Of a stretch of 64,000 bases of DNA, positions 17,269 through 25,648 are shown piece after piece. The notes beneath the pieces are model-generated. The model had not been told where the DNA came from. It saw only the letters and a list, made by a program, of their open reading frames with translations, and did no database searches. The translations under genes and the position numbers were made by a program. Numbering within the stretch: position 1 is the stretch's first letter; each line of letters begins with the position of its first letter. This DNA comes from Salinimicrobium flavum. Lineage in GTDB: Bacteria; Bacteroidota; Bacteroidia; Flavobacteriales; Flavobacteriaceae. The DNA lies in the NCBI RefSeq assembly GCF_042684505.1, contig NZ_JBHULT010000012.1:117492-181491 (forward strand). The letters run 5' to 3'.

Positions 17269-18351
17269 ATGCGCCTCATATTTTTCTCCCTGTTTTCAGT
17301 TCTTTTCTTTAGCTGCCAGTCAGAACAACAACCTCAGAATCAATATTTCGAAGCAAAGCATAAGAGTTTCACCTACTCAGGGCGAACCTTGAACACGGCT
17401 GAGGGTGTGGAACTTATCACCTCTGCGGCTTCAGTCAAAGCGAATGTTTCCGGAGACACAGTGACTGTTTTTCTTAAAAGTAAGGACGAACAACATCATT
17501 ATGTAGCGGTAGAATTGAATCAGGAATACAAGGGACGGTTCAGGGTCACAAAAGACACCCTGAAATTTGCCCTGCCACAGCCTGACACTCTCAATACCAT
17601 AGCCATTTTCAAAGAAACGGAAGCTGCTAACGGACCACTCATTTTCAATGGAATGAGAGCTCAGAAGATCGAGAAGACCAGGGAAGAAAAGCGGGCAAAA
17701 ATTGAATTTATTGGAGATTCAATTACCTGTGGAATGGGCGTCGATACCAGCCAGATAAATTGTGAGGAAGGCGAATGGTTTGACCAGCACAGTGCTTATA
17801 TGTCCTATGGAACCAGGGTTGCCAGAGACCTGGACGTAGATTTTGAATTGAACTGTGTCTCGGGCATTGGTGTTTATAGAAATTGGAATAATGAAGATCA
17901 ATCTGCAATGCCCAAGGTCTATCCTTATCTATACCTCAATGATGGACAAGGGAAGAGAGCCGAATTAAAAAAAGAAGATGCCCCTGACCTCGTTAGTATC
18001 GCCCTGGGAACCAATGATTTTTTTAAAGGAGATGAAGAAAGTGAACGTCAAAGCTTCGAGGCGGAAAAATTCAAAAAAAATTATATAGAATTTATAGAAA
18101 CTATTTTCAAGACCTATCCCGATACAAAAATTGCCCTTCTATCCAGCCCAATGACCGGGAAGGAAGAAGGAAAGGAATTGACCAAAATTCTAAATGAGAT
18201 CAAAGCAGAATTCGCAGATCAACCTGTTGAAGTTTTTGAATTTCAAAAAATGAACCTAAAAGGTTGCTCCGGCCATCCAGGTATAAAGGACCATCAAATA
18301 ATGGCCAAACAACTTCTGCCTTTTTACCGCGAACTCCTCAATCTAAATTAA
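17269..18351 (+). CDS. SGNH-fold carbohydrate esterase lipoprotein (CE2-like)
   Basis: 360 residues. A lipoprotein signal (SVLFFSCQSE) is followed by a beta-sandwich domain of about 100 residues and an SGNH hydrolase domain. Block I GDSITCG carries the serine (about residue 151), block III is GTND (about 247), and the C-terminal GHPG (about 335) carries the catalytic histidine. This two-domain plan matches CE2 acetyl esterases, which remove acetyl groups from plant or algal polysaccharides. It begins a run with an aldo/keto reductase (3-base gap) and an SMP-30-like lactonase (4-base gap), suggesting joint handling of a sugar-derived substrate. The specific glycan is unknown. Confidence 0.82.
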   Translation: MRLIFFSLFSVLFFSCQSEQQPQNQYFEAKHKSFTYSGRTLNTAEGVELITSAASVKANVSGDTVTVFLKSKDEQHHYVAVELNQEYKGRFRVTKDTLKFALPQPDTLNTIAIFKETEAANGPLIFNGMRAQKIEKTREEKRAKIEFIGDSITCGMGVDTSQINCEEGEWFDQHSAYMSYGTRVARDLDVDFELNCVSGIGVYRNWNNEDQSAMPKVYPYLYLNDGQGKRAELKKEDAPDLVSIALGTNDFFKGDEESERQSFEAEKFKKNYIEFIETIFKTYPDTKIALLSSPMTGKEEGKELTKILNEIKAEFADQPVEVFEFQKMNLKGCSGHPGIKDHQIMAKQLLPFYRELLNLN

Positions 18352-18354
18352 ACT

Positions 18355-19350
18355 ATGGAAACCTATACAGCGGCCGAAAACCGTTATGAAAAAATGAAAT
18401 ATCGCCGCTGCGGAAAAAGCGGAATTTTACTACCACTTTTATCGTTGGGGTTATGGCACAATTTCGGAGATACTGCCGACTTTTCAATCGCCCGGAAGAT
18501 ATTGCGCAAAGCATTTGACGGCGGAATAACCCATTTTGACCTTGCAAACAATTATGGTCCCCCCTATGGTTCTGCAGAACGTAATTTCGGCAAAATCTTT
18601 AAGGAAGACTTTAAAGATTACCGGGATGAACTTTTGATCTCCACAAAAGCTGGTTGGGATATGTGGCCGGGACCTTATGGAAATTTCGGTTCCCGAAAAT
18701 ACCTTATCGCTAGCCTGGACCAATCTCTGCAAAGAATGGGCCTGGATTATGTAGATATCTTTTACCATCACCGCCCAGATCCTGATACTCCATTGGAGGA
18801 AACCATGGGGGCACTTGACCAGATCGTGAGACAGGGAAAAGCCCTCTACGTGGGAATATCCCAGTATTCAGCAGAAGAAACGGCTAAAGCAGCCGGGATC
18901 TTAAAGGATCTTAAAACCCCATTTTTGATCCATCAACCCCGTTACAACATGCTTGACCGTTGGGTGGAAGACGGACTTCTTGATACTCTTGAAAAAGAAG
19001 GTCTGGGTAGTATTGCTTTTTCGCCCCTGGAGCAGGGAATACTTACAGGAAAATATCTAAACGGGATCCCTTCCAATTCCCGGGCTGCCATTGAAGGTGG
19101 CTATCTGGACAGGAACAAGATCACTCCCCACCTCGTGGAAAAGGTCAAAGCCCTGGATGAAGTTGCAAAGAGCCGAAACCAGACGCTGGCACAAATGGCA
19201 ATAGCCTGGTTACTTAAGGATAAGCGAATTACTACAGTACTTATAGGGGTAAGCTCCGATTCACAGTTGCAGGAAAATATCGATTCTTTGGAAAATTTGG
19301 AGTTCAGTAAAAAACAACTGAACCAGATAGAAACCATTTTGAAAAACTAA
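18355..19350 (+). CDS. Aldo/keto reductase (YghZ/GAP-reductase-like)
   Basis: 331-residue NADPH-dependent reductase. The catalytic tetrad is visible: aspartate and tyrosine in FDLANNYGPPYG (near residue 60), lysine in LISTKAGWDMWPG (near 98), and histidine in YHHRPDPD (near 138). The phrase GSAERNFG and the C-terminal cofactor segment are typical of the YghZ branch, which reduces short aldehydes such as glyceraldehyde 3-phosphate or methylglyoxal. It is flanked by an esterase and a lactonase within a few bases, so a sugar-aldehyde substrate is likely. The physiological substrate is inferred. Confidence 0.88.
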   Translation: METYTAAENRYEKMKYRRCGKSGILLPLLSLGLWHNFGDTADFSIARKILRKAFDGGITHFDLANNYGPPYGSAERNFGKIFKEDFKDYRDELLISTKAGWDMWPGPYGNFGSRKYLIASLDQSLQRMGLDYVDIFYHHRPDPDTPLEETMGALDQIVRQGKALYVGISQYSAEETAKAAGILKDLKTPFLIHQPRYNMLDRWVEDGLLDTLEKEGLGSIAFSPLEQGILTGKYLNGIPSNSRAAIEGGYLDRNKITPHLVEKVKALDEVAKSRNQTLAQMAIAWLLKDKRITTVLIGVSSDSQLQENIDSLENLEFSKKQLNQIETILKN

Positions 19351-19354
19351 GAAA

Positions 19355-20251
19355 ATGAAATCTCTCCATAAGGTCGCTATATTACTAATCTCTGCAATGT
19401 TCACCAATTCCTGTAACTCAAAGGAAGAATTAATTGCCGAAGGTGCAAACCTCACTTTGGTAGCCGATGGTTTTAAATTTACGGAAGGTCCTGCCGCCGA
19501 CGCAGAAGGTAATATCTACTTCACAGATCAACCAAATAACCGTATCATGAAATGGAATGTAGAAGATAAAGAGCTCTCAGTTTTCATGGAAGATGCAGGC
19601 CGCGCCAACGGACTCTTTTTTGACAAGAAAGGGAATCTCTTTGCCTGTGCAGATGCGAATTCGCAATTATGGAAGATTGACGAGGATAAAAATGTTAGCG
19701 TTGTCGTGGGAGAGTTTGAAGGAAAAAGAATGAATGGTCCTAACGACCTTTGGATCGCTCAAAACGGCGGAATTTATTTTACAGATCCCTATTATCAACG
19801 TCCTTATTGGGAGCACAGTAAGCAGCCTATTGAAAAAGAGCGGGTCTATTACTTATCTCCCGGGGAAAATGTGCCTGCCATAGCTGCGGAAGATCTTGTA
19901 AAACCAAACGGGATCATAGGTACTGCTGATGGGAAAATTCTATATGTCGCCGACATAGGTGACAATAAAACCTGGTCTTATACCATCGCCGAAGCCGGTA
20001 ACCTTCATAACAAATCCCTGTTGACCGAACTGGGATCTGACGGGATGACCATAGACGAAAGAGGGAATATCTACTTAACAGGAAATGGAGTGACAGTTTT
20101 CGACCATACGGGAAAACAGTTACTGCACATTCCCGTGGAAAAGGAATGGACGGCAAATGTCACTTTTGGAGGAAAAGAGAATAAAACCTTATTCATCACT
20201 GCCATGGATGCCCTATACAGCCTTGAAATGAATGTGAAAGGACAGTATTAG
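19355..20251 (+). CDS. SMP-30/gluconolactonase-like beta-propeller lipoprotein
   Basis: 298 residues. A signal segment ending FTNSCNSKE suggests a lipoprotein. The rest is a six-bladed propeller with the metal-site motifs of the SMP-30/gluconolactonase family: FTEGPAADAEGNIYFTD near residue 37, NGPNDLW near 128, KPNGI near 183. It probably opens sugar lactones in the periplasm. It is the last gene of the esterase/reductase/lactonase run and convergent with manA, with only 8 bases between the stops. Confidence 0.83.
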   Translation: MKSLHKVAILLISAMFTNSCNSKEELIAEGANLTLVADGFKFTEGPAADAEGNIYFTDQPNNRIMKWNVEDKELSVFMEDAGRANGLFFDKKGNLFACADANSQLWKIDEDKNVSVVVGEFEGKRMNGPNDLWIAQNGGIYFTDPYYQRPYWEHSKQPIEKERVYYLSPGENVPAIAAEDLVKPNGIIGTADGKILYVADIGDNKTWSYTIAEAGNLHNKSLLTELGSDGMTIDERGNIYLTGNGVTVFDHTGKQLLHIPVEKEWTANVTFGGKENKTLFITAMDALYSLEMNVKGQY

Positions 20252-20259
20252 AAGGACAG

Positions 20260-21231
20260 TTAACTCACATAGATTTCCAGCAGGTCTGCCGCCTCAGAAG
20301 AGATATTGACTTTCTTATTTTCAGCAGGGATAAGGAGGGTTTGTCCCATTGCAATACTTTCTGAATTCCCGTTTACAGATACCTCTGCCAAGCCCTTTAC
20401 GCACATATAGATCACAAAAGAATCCAGGGAAGTATTATCCCGGGTTATAGTGCCCGCAACTGGAAGAAAGTTGGTGGTGAAATATTTACACTCCAATATC
20501 CTGGAGGCCTGGTTTAAATTCCGGGCAAAATCCAGTTTGAAATCGCTCTTTTGGTCAAATTTTATGGCATCAAGCGCCAGTTCTGTGTGCAGTTCCCGCG
20601 GAATTCCTTTTTCATCAACCCGGTCCCAGTCGTAGATTCGGTAGGTAACATCGGAAGTCTGTTGCACTTCGGCCAGTAAAACTCCGCCGCCAATAGCGTG
20701 CACCCTTCCGGGTTCTATGAAGAACGCGTCGCCTTCCTTTACTTCTTCAAAGTGGAGCAATTTTGTAATAGTTCCACTTTCCAGGTGCTCCAGGTATTCC
20801 TTTTTGGAAATCTTTCTACTGAAACCAATATTGATCCTGGCTCCTTCATCTGCCCGGAGGATATACCACATCTCAGTTTTTCCAGAGGAGTTATGCCGAT
20901 TTCGGGCGATCTTGTCATCAGGGTGTAATTGAACAGAAAGATCGGTTTTCGCATCAATGAACTTGATGAGTAAGGGAAATTCAGAATCAAATTTTTGGTA
21001 AACCTTCTCCCCTACCAATTTGTCTTTGTATTTCAGCAAAAGGCCTTTTAAAGAACTTCCTTTTAAAAGCCCGTTTTCTACAACTGAGATATTATTTTCT
21101 ACACCCGAGATCTCCCAGCTTTCACCTATGTTCTCATTTTCAGAGTTTTTGTGAAGCACCTTCCGTAATTTATTTCCTCCCCAGATCTTTTCTTTGAGGA
21201 TTGGTTCAAAACGTAAAGGATAATTGAGCAT
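20260..21231 (-). CDS. manA: Mannose-6-phosphate isomerase, class I
   Basis: 323-residue cupin zinc enzyme interconverting mannose 6-phosphate and fructose 6-phosphate, supplying GDP-mannose for glycans. Zinc-site features are visible: QLHPDD (near residue 100), glutamate in TEMWYIL (near 118), and histidine in GRVHAIGGG (near 175). The conserved YRIYDWDR follows (near 195). The short length matches the type common in Firmicutes and Bacteroidota. It is monocistronic, with a perfect TATCTTTG -7 box on the minus strand 20 bases upstream. Confidence 0.93.
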   Translation of the reverse strand: MLNYPLRFEPILKEKIWGGNKLRKVLHKNSENENIGESWEISGVENNISVVENGLLKGSSLKGLLLKYKDKLVGEKVYQKFDSEFPLLIKFIDAKTDLSVQLHPDDKIARNRHNSSGKTEMWYILRADEGARINIGFSRKISKKEYLEHLESGTITKLLHFEEVKEGDAFFIEPGRVHAIGGGVLLAEVQQTSDVTYRIYDWDRVDEKGIPRELHTELALDAIKFDQKSDFKLDFARNLNQASRILECKYFTTNFLPVAGTITRDNTSLDSFVIYMCVKGLAEVSVNGNSESIAMGQTLLIPAENKKVNISSEAADLLEIYVS

Positions 21232-21250
21232 TTTAAATTTTATTAGCGGT

Positions 21251-21258
21251 CAAAGATA
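21251..21258 (-). promoter_or_regulatory. -7 promoter box (TATCTTTG) for manA
   Basis: Exact TAnnTTTG match on the minus strand, 19-20 bases before the manA start. No strong -33 was seen. Confidence 0.6.
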
Positions 21259-21388
21259 AGAAATGTGTTTGGGTTTATTTTCTTCTCAGGCATGGATTAA
21301 GTTCAGGAAAAATAAAGGCTGAGGTCTCAAAAATATCATTTTGTCGCCTATAAATAAAAATATTATTTTAACCTCTCTAAATGCACTC

Positions 21389-22141
21389 ATGAAATATCTT
21401 CTGTTTATCCTTTGTTCCTTATTTCTCCAGAACCTTCAGGCACAGGAACGCCTTCAGATGGAAGGAATGGTAAAAGCAAATAATTCACCTCTTGAAAATG
21501 TACATGTAAAGAATGTCTCCACTGGAAAGTTTTCTGTTTCAAACCATTCAGGTCAGTTCATATTGAAATTAAAGGCCGGAGATACTTTGGTACTGTCTCA
21601 CGTAGGCATGAATGACTTGATTAATTTTGTCGGAAAAAGGGATTTACAAGGTCCACTGATCTTTAATATGACCGAAAACACAAGTGAATTGCGGGAAGTA
21701 GTTGTAAATGAAACTTCAGAGATCAATGCGGTGTCGTTGGGCATCATTCCGAAGAAAATTGAGAAACTTTCCGTGAATGAAAGGAGGCTGAAAACGGCAG
21801 GGGATTTCAAACCAATTCACTTATTAGGACTTTTGGTAGGTTCACTCAAAATCGATCCAATTCTTAATGCCATAAATGGGAGGACGAAAAGATTGAAGAG
21901 AAACATCACTTTTGAGCAAAAGGAAAAACATATTTCTTTTCTTGAAAACCATTACTACATTTATATGCAGAAGAAAATGCATTTAACCGAACACGAAATA
22001 AGATTATTAATAAACCGTGTTATTGAAGAGGATCATCTTGGCGCTGTTATCGAAACCAATAATTCTTCACAAATAGAATTCTTCCTCGAAGATCAATGGA
22101 TCAAGTTCAAGGATGATTTGGAATCTTCAGAAAATCTTTAA
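21389..22141 (+). CDS. Exported protein with carboxypeptidase-regulatory-like domain
   Basis: 250 residues from ATG 21389, chosen over an in-frame upstream start at 21341 because it opens with a clean signal peptide (MKYLLFILCSLFLQNLQAQ). Residues ~23-105 form a carboxypeptidase-D regulatory-like beta domain (ENVHVKNVSTGKFSVSNHSG, then LVLSHVGM), the module found at the front of TonB receptors, but there is no plug or barrel. The C-terminal ~140 residues are helical and charged. This plan is common in uncharacterised flavobacterial envelope proteins. It is monocistronic with a terminator; its function is unknown. Confidence 0.75.
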   Translation: MKYLLFILCSLFLQNLQAQERLQMEGMVKANNSPLENVHVKNVSTGKFSVSNHSGQFILKLKAGDTLVLSHVGMNDLINFVGKRDLQGPLIFNMTENTSELREVVVNETSEINAVSLGIIPKKIEKLSVNERRLKTAGDFKPIHLLGLLVGSLKIDPILNAINGRTKRLKRNITFEQKEKHISFLENHYYIYMQKKMHLTEHEIRLLINRVIEEDHLGAVIETNNSSQIEFFLEDQWIKFKDDLESSENL

Positions 22142-22174
22142 ACAGAATAACCTTTAATCATAAAAATGCTGTTA

Positions 22175-22201
22175 AACTCCTCTCTTGTGAGGGGTTTTTT
22201 T
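22175..22201 (+). terminator. Terminator after carboxypeptidase-regulatory-like gene
   Basis: Stem AACTCCTC / GAGGGGTT (one G-U pair), 6-base loop, then a run of T. Confidence 0.78.
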
Positions 22202-22251
22202 ATGAAAATCAAATAAATTTAAAAGGCTTCTGTCAAAGTTAAAAGAATTTC

Positions 22252-22292
22252 TATATTTGCTATGCGTGCATAATAAAATTTTCTTAACTTTG
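22252..22292 (+). promoter_or_regulatory. Promoter/operator region of the marR-fad operon
   Basis: Two exact -7 boxes, TATATTTG (22252-22259) and TAACTTTG (22285-22292), flank a 12-base inverted repeat TATGC-GT-GCATA (22261-22272). The repeat starts one base after the first box, where a dimeric repressor would block initiation. The second box is only 7 bases from the ATG, so a transcript from it would be nearly leaderless. Confidence 0.55.
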
Positions 22293-22299
22293 AGTTCCT

Positions 22300-22737
22300 A
22301 TGAAAGAAAAAACCATTGACTATGTGCTTCGGGCCACCTGGATTTCAATCGCCAAAATGTACAATGAAGAGGCCAGTAAAGAAGGAAGTACAATGGCTAC
22401 GGGTTTTGCTCTGTTGAGCATTGATCCGGAGAATGGCACCCCCTCCACCTCTCTTGGACCAAAAATGGGAATGGAAGCAACCAGTCTGTCCCGGACTTTA
22501 AAAACGATGGAAGAAAAAGGCCTTATCACCAGGAAAAAAAGTCCAACTGATGGTAGAAGTGTCCTTATCTATCTTACCGAATTTGGAAAGGAAATGAGAG
22601 ATTACTCCAAAAAAGTAGTTCTCACTTTTGACGAGGCAGTAAAAAAAGAAATCCCTGAGGAGGACCTTCAAAAATTCCTTGAAGTAGCTTACAAGATAAT
22701 GGACCTCATCGCTTCCAAAAAGATATATAAAGAATAG
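22300..22737 (+). CDS. MarR-family transcriptional regulator of the fad operon
   Basis: 145-residue winged-helix dimer. The recognition region LGPKMGMEATSLSRTLKTME (about residues 52-71) and wing LITRKKSPTDGRSVLIYLT (about 76-94) are typical MarR. It is the first gene of a plus-strand set with FadN-, FadA- and FadE-like enzymes, so it most likely represses beta-oxidation until an acyl-CoA or fatty acid binds. A palindrome just upstream is a candidate autoregulatory operator. Ligand identity is inferred from context only. Confidence 0.87.
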   Translation: MKEKTIDYVLRATWISIAKMYNEEASKEGSTMATGFALLSIDPENGTPSTSLGPKMGMEATSLSRTLKTMEEKGLITRKKSPTDGRSVLIYLTEFGKEMRDYSKKVVLTFDEAVKKEIPEEDLQKFLEVAYKIMDLIASKKIYKE

Positions 22738-22782
22738 AAAGGAAGGAGGATTTCCTTCTCTCATCAAAATAAGATCAATAAT

Positions 22783-25188
22783 ATGAAACGAAGAATCAAT
22801 AAAGTTGCAATAATCGGTTCCGGAATCATGGGAAGCGGTATTGCATGCCATTTTGCTAATATTGGAGTAGAGGTTTTACTCCTGGACATAGTGCCCAGAG
22901 AGTTGACCGAAAAGGAAAAGAAACAGGGCCTTAGCCTGCAGGATGACCAGGTAAGGAATCGTATTGTGAATACTGCCCTTCAGGATGCCTTAAAATCAAA
23001 ACCTTCTCCCATATATCATAAAGATTTCGCGAAACGTATTACAACGGGAAATCTCGAAGATGATATTTCTAAAGTTTCAGAAGTTGACTGGATCATGGAA
23101 GTCGTTGTGGAACGACTGGATATCAAAAAACAGGTTTTTGACAACCTTGAAAAATACCGGAAAGAGGGAACCCTTATCACCTCCAATACTTCGGGTATCC
23201 CAATCCAGCAGATGAGTGAAGGTCGCAGTGAAGATTTTCAGAAGCATTTCTGCGGAACGCATTTTTTCAATCCTCCGCGATATTTGAGATTATTTGAGAT
23301 CATTCCGGGACCAAAAACTTCTGAAGAGGTACTGGAATTTTTGAATGAATACGGGGAGAAATTCCTCGGAAAGAAATCTGTTGTTGCAAAAGACACTCCT
23401 GCTTTTATTGGAAACCGAATAGGGACTTTCAGTATTATGAGTCTTTTCCATATGGTTAAAGAACTAGACCTTACCATTGAAGAAGTAGATAAACTTACAG
23501 GACCTGTAATAGGAAGGCAGAAATCTGCCACTTTCAGAACCGTGGACCTGGTAGGTCTCGACACCCTCAACCACGTGGCCGAGGGCCTTCATAAAGGAGT
23601 TCCCAAGGATGAAGAACACGATTTGTTCGCAATGCCCGATTATATTGGGACAATGATAGAAAATGAATGGTTTGGCAGCAAAAGCGGACAAGGGTTTTAT
23701 AAGAAAATAAAGAAAGATGACGGCTCCAGTGAGATTCAATCCCTCGACTTGCAAACCCTGGAGTACCGCCCTCAGAAAAAAGCAAATTTCGCTACTCTTG
23801 AACAAACCAAAACCGTAGATAAGGTGGAGGATCGTTTCAAGATCCTTGTGAACGGAACAGACAAGGCCGGAGAATTCTACAGAAAGAACTTTGCTGCCAT
23901 TTTCGCATATTCCTCCAACCGTATACCGGAGATCACCGAAGAACTTTATAAGATCGATGATGCCATGAAAGCCGGCTACGGCTGGGAACATGGTCCTTTC
24001 CAGATATGGGATGCCATAGGTGTTGAAAAAGGGATAGAGATCATGAAAGCTGAAGGTAAAGAGCCTGCAGCCTGGGTAAAAGAGATGCTGGAGAAAGGCA
24101 ATAAAAGTTTCTACACCGTCAAGGACGGCAACACGTGGTATTACGACATTCCTGCAAAAGAATACAAGAAGATCCCAGGGCAGGATGCTTTCATTATCCT
24201 CGACAACATCAGGGAATCTAAGAAAGTATTCAGTAACAGTGGAGTTGTGGTAGAAGATCTTGGCGACGGAATTCTGAATGTAGAGTTCCGCAGTAAAATG
24301 AACTCAATAGGAGGTGATGTCCTTGATGGACTCAACAAGGCAATCGACCTTGCTGAAAAAGAATACCAGGGACTGGTAGTTGCCAACACCGGAAAAAATT
24401 TCTCTGTGGGAGCCAATATTGGGATGATCTTTATGATGGCGGTTGAGCAGGAATATGACGAGCTGAACATGGCTGTAAAATATTTCCAGGACACCATGAT
24501 GAGAATGCGCTATTCCTCTATTCCAACAGTCGCTGCGCCACACGCAATGACCTTAGGTGGTGGTTGTGAACTTTCCCTGCACGCAGATAAAGTTGTAGCT
24601 GCAGCCGAAACTTACATAGGACTGGTAGAGTTTGGAGTTGGGGTAATCCCCGGCGGAGGAGGTTCTAAAGAGATGACCGTCCGGGCATCTGATACATTCC
24701 AAAAAGATGATGTGGAGTTAAACCGTCTCCGCGAACATTTCCTCACCATTGGTATGGCGAAAGTTTCCACCTCAGCTTATGAGGCCTATGACCTAAACAT
24801 TCTTCAAAAAGGAAAAGACATCGTGGTAGTAAATCCTGACCGTCAGCTGGCAATTGCCAAGCAACACGCGCTGCTCATGGCAGAAAATGGATATACCAAA
24901 CCAATTATGAGAACCGATATAAAAGTACTGGGGAAACAAGCTCTGGGTGCTTTCTATGTAGGAACAGACCAAATGTTCGCCGGAAAATACATCAGTGAAC
25001 ACGACAAGAAGATCGCCAACAAACTAGCCTACGTAATGGCGGGAGGAGATCTGTCTGAAAACTCTTACGTGAGCGAACAATACCTCCTTGATTTAGAAAG
25101 GGAAGCATTTTTATCTCTTACAGGAGAAAAAAAGACACTGGAGAGATTGCAGCATATGTTGCAGAAGGGTAAACCATTGAGAAATTAG
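22783..25188 (+). CDS. 3-hydroxyacyl-CoA dehydrogenase/enoyl-CoA hydratase (FadN-like)
   Basis: 801-residue bifunctional beta-oxidation enzyme. The NAD-binding dehydrogenase comes first (VAIIGSGIMGSGIACHFA near residue 8; catalytic region HFFNPPRYLRLFEII near 160). The second dehydrogenase C-terminal domain follows to about 450, and a crotonase domain comes last (oxyanion segments NTGKNFSVGAN near 540 and HAMTLGGGCELSLHAD near 587). This dehydrogenase-then-hydratase order is that of Bacillus FadN, the reverse of E. coli FadB. It lies 45 bases after marR. The gap after its stop carries a 7-bp repeat array. Confidence 0.92.
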   Translation: MKRRINKVAIIGSGIMGSGIACHFANIGVEVLLLDIVPRELTEKEKKQGLSLQDDQVRNRIVNTALQDALKSKPSPIYHKDFAKRITTGNLEDDISKVSEVDWIMEVVVERLDIKKQVFDNLEKYRKEGTLITSNTSGIPIQQMSEGRSEDFQKHFCGTHFFNPPRYLRLFEIIPGPKTSEEVLEFLNEYGEKFLGKKSVVAKDTPAFIGNRIGTFSIMSLFHMVKELDLTIEEVDKLTGPVIGRQKSATFRTVDLVGLDTLNHVAEGLHKGVPKDEEHDLFAMPDYIGTMIENEWFGSKSGQGFYKKIKKDDGSSEIQSLDLQTLEYRPQKKANFATLEQTKTVDKVEDRFKILVNGTDKAGEFYRKNFAAIFAYSSNRIPEITEELYKIDDAMKAGYGWEHGPFQIWDAIGVEKGIEIMKAEGKEPAAWVKEMLEKGNKSFYTVKDGNTWYYDIPAKEYKKIPGQDAFIILDNIRESKKVFSNSGVVVEDLGDGILNVEFRSKMNSIGGDVLDGLNKAIDLAEKEYQGLVVANTGKNFSVGANIGMIFMMAVEQEYDELNMAVKYFQDTMMRMRYSSIPTVAAPHAMTLGGGCELSLHADKVVAAAETYIGLVEFGVGVIPGGGGSKEMTVRASDTFQKDDVELNRLREHFLTIGMAKVSTSAYEAYDLNILQKGKDIVVVNPDRQLAIAKQHALLMAENGYTKPIMRTDIKVLGKQALGAFYVGTDQMFAGKYISEHDKKIANKLAYVMAGGDLSENSYVSEQYLLDLEREAFLSLTGEKKTLERLQHMLQKGKPLRN

Positions 25189-25192
25189 AATT

Positions 25193-25230
25193 GAGTAGTG
25201 AGTAGTGAGTATTGAGTATTGAGTATTGAG
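25193..25230. repeat. Phased heptamer array, left of the four-helix-bundle gene
   Basis: Five exact 7-base units in tandem: GAGTAGT twice, then GAGTATT three times (25193-25227), plus a partial GAG. The array begins four bases after the fadN-like stop. The right array (25614-25648) carries the reverse complement of the same unit, so the two bracket the small gene as inverted repeats. Confidence 0.85.
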
Positions 25231-25253
25231 AAATAGTTTAAAACATTAGAGCG

Positions 25254-25607
25254 ATGCATAAATTGGATGATCTGAAGATCTGGAATAAAGCAATGGATAT
25301 TGCCGAGAAGACCTATTTACTATCTGCGCAATTTCCTTCCGAGGAAAGATTTGGCTTGACAAGTCAAATAAGACGCAGTGCAATTTCTGTTCCTTCCAAT
25401 ATTGCTGAAGGGGCAGGAAGATCTACAAATGGAGAATTCAGGAACTTTTTAAGCATCGCGAGTGGATCATCATATGAATTATTGACTCAGCTCATCCTCT
25501 CCCACAGGCTCAATCTAATTTCAGAAGAAAATGTACATCCTGTTATTTCAGAAGTAATAGAGGTGCAGAAAATGAATTATGCATTAATAAAATCGTTAGG
25601 AAAGTGA
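25254..25607 (+). CDS. Four-helix-bundle protein (S23/IVP family)
   Basis: 117 residues of the small four-helix-bundle family first noticed as proteins encoded in 23S rRNA intervening sequences and related to Avd of diversity-generating retroelements. Hallmarks are LKIWNKAMDIAEKTY (near residue 7), TSQIRRSAISVPSNIAEGAG (near 37) and the following FRNFLSIASGSSYELLTQL. It sits between fadN- and fadA-like genes, a place where it makes no metabolic sense, and is bracketed by inverted 7-bp arrays. No reverse transcriptase or variable repeat is nearby. Family members are probably pentameric nucleic-acid-binding proteins; the role here is unknown. Probable late insertion. Confidence 0.88.
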   Translation: MHKLDDLKIWNKAMDIAEKTYLLSAQFPSEERFGLTSQIRRSAISVPSNIAEGAGRSTNGEFRNFLSIASGSSYELLTQLILSHRLNLISEENVHPVISEVIEVQKMNYALIKSLGK

Positions 25608-25613
25608 GTATTT

Positions 25614-25648
25614 CTCAATACTCAATACTAACATCTAAATACTAAAAG
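25614..25648. repeat. Phased heptamer array, right of the four-helix-bundle gene
   Basis: Exactly five 7-base units fill the gap up to the thiolase ATG: CTCAATA, CTCAATA, CTAACAT, CTAAATA, CTAAAAG. The first two are the reverse complement of the left array's unit in another phase; the later three are degenerate. Confidence 0.8.

Noticed and set aside
25189..25648. Diversity-generating retroelement, because the small protein is related to Avd
   Set aside because: No reverse transcriptase, template repeat or variable repeat is present near it. The family also exists outside such elements.
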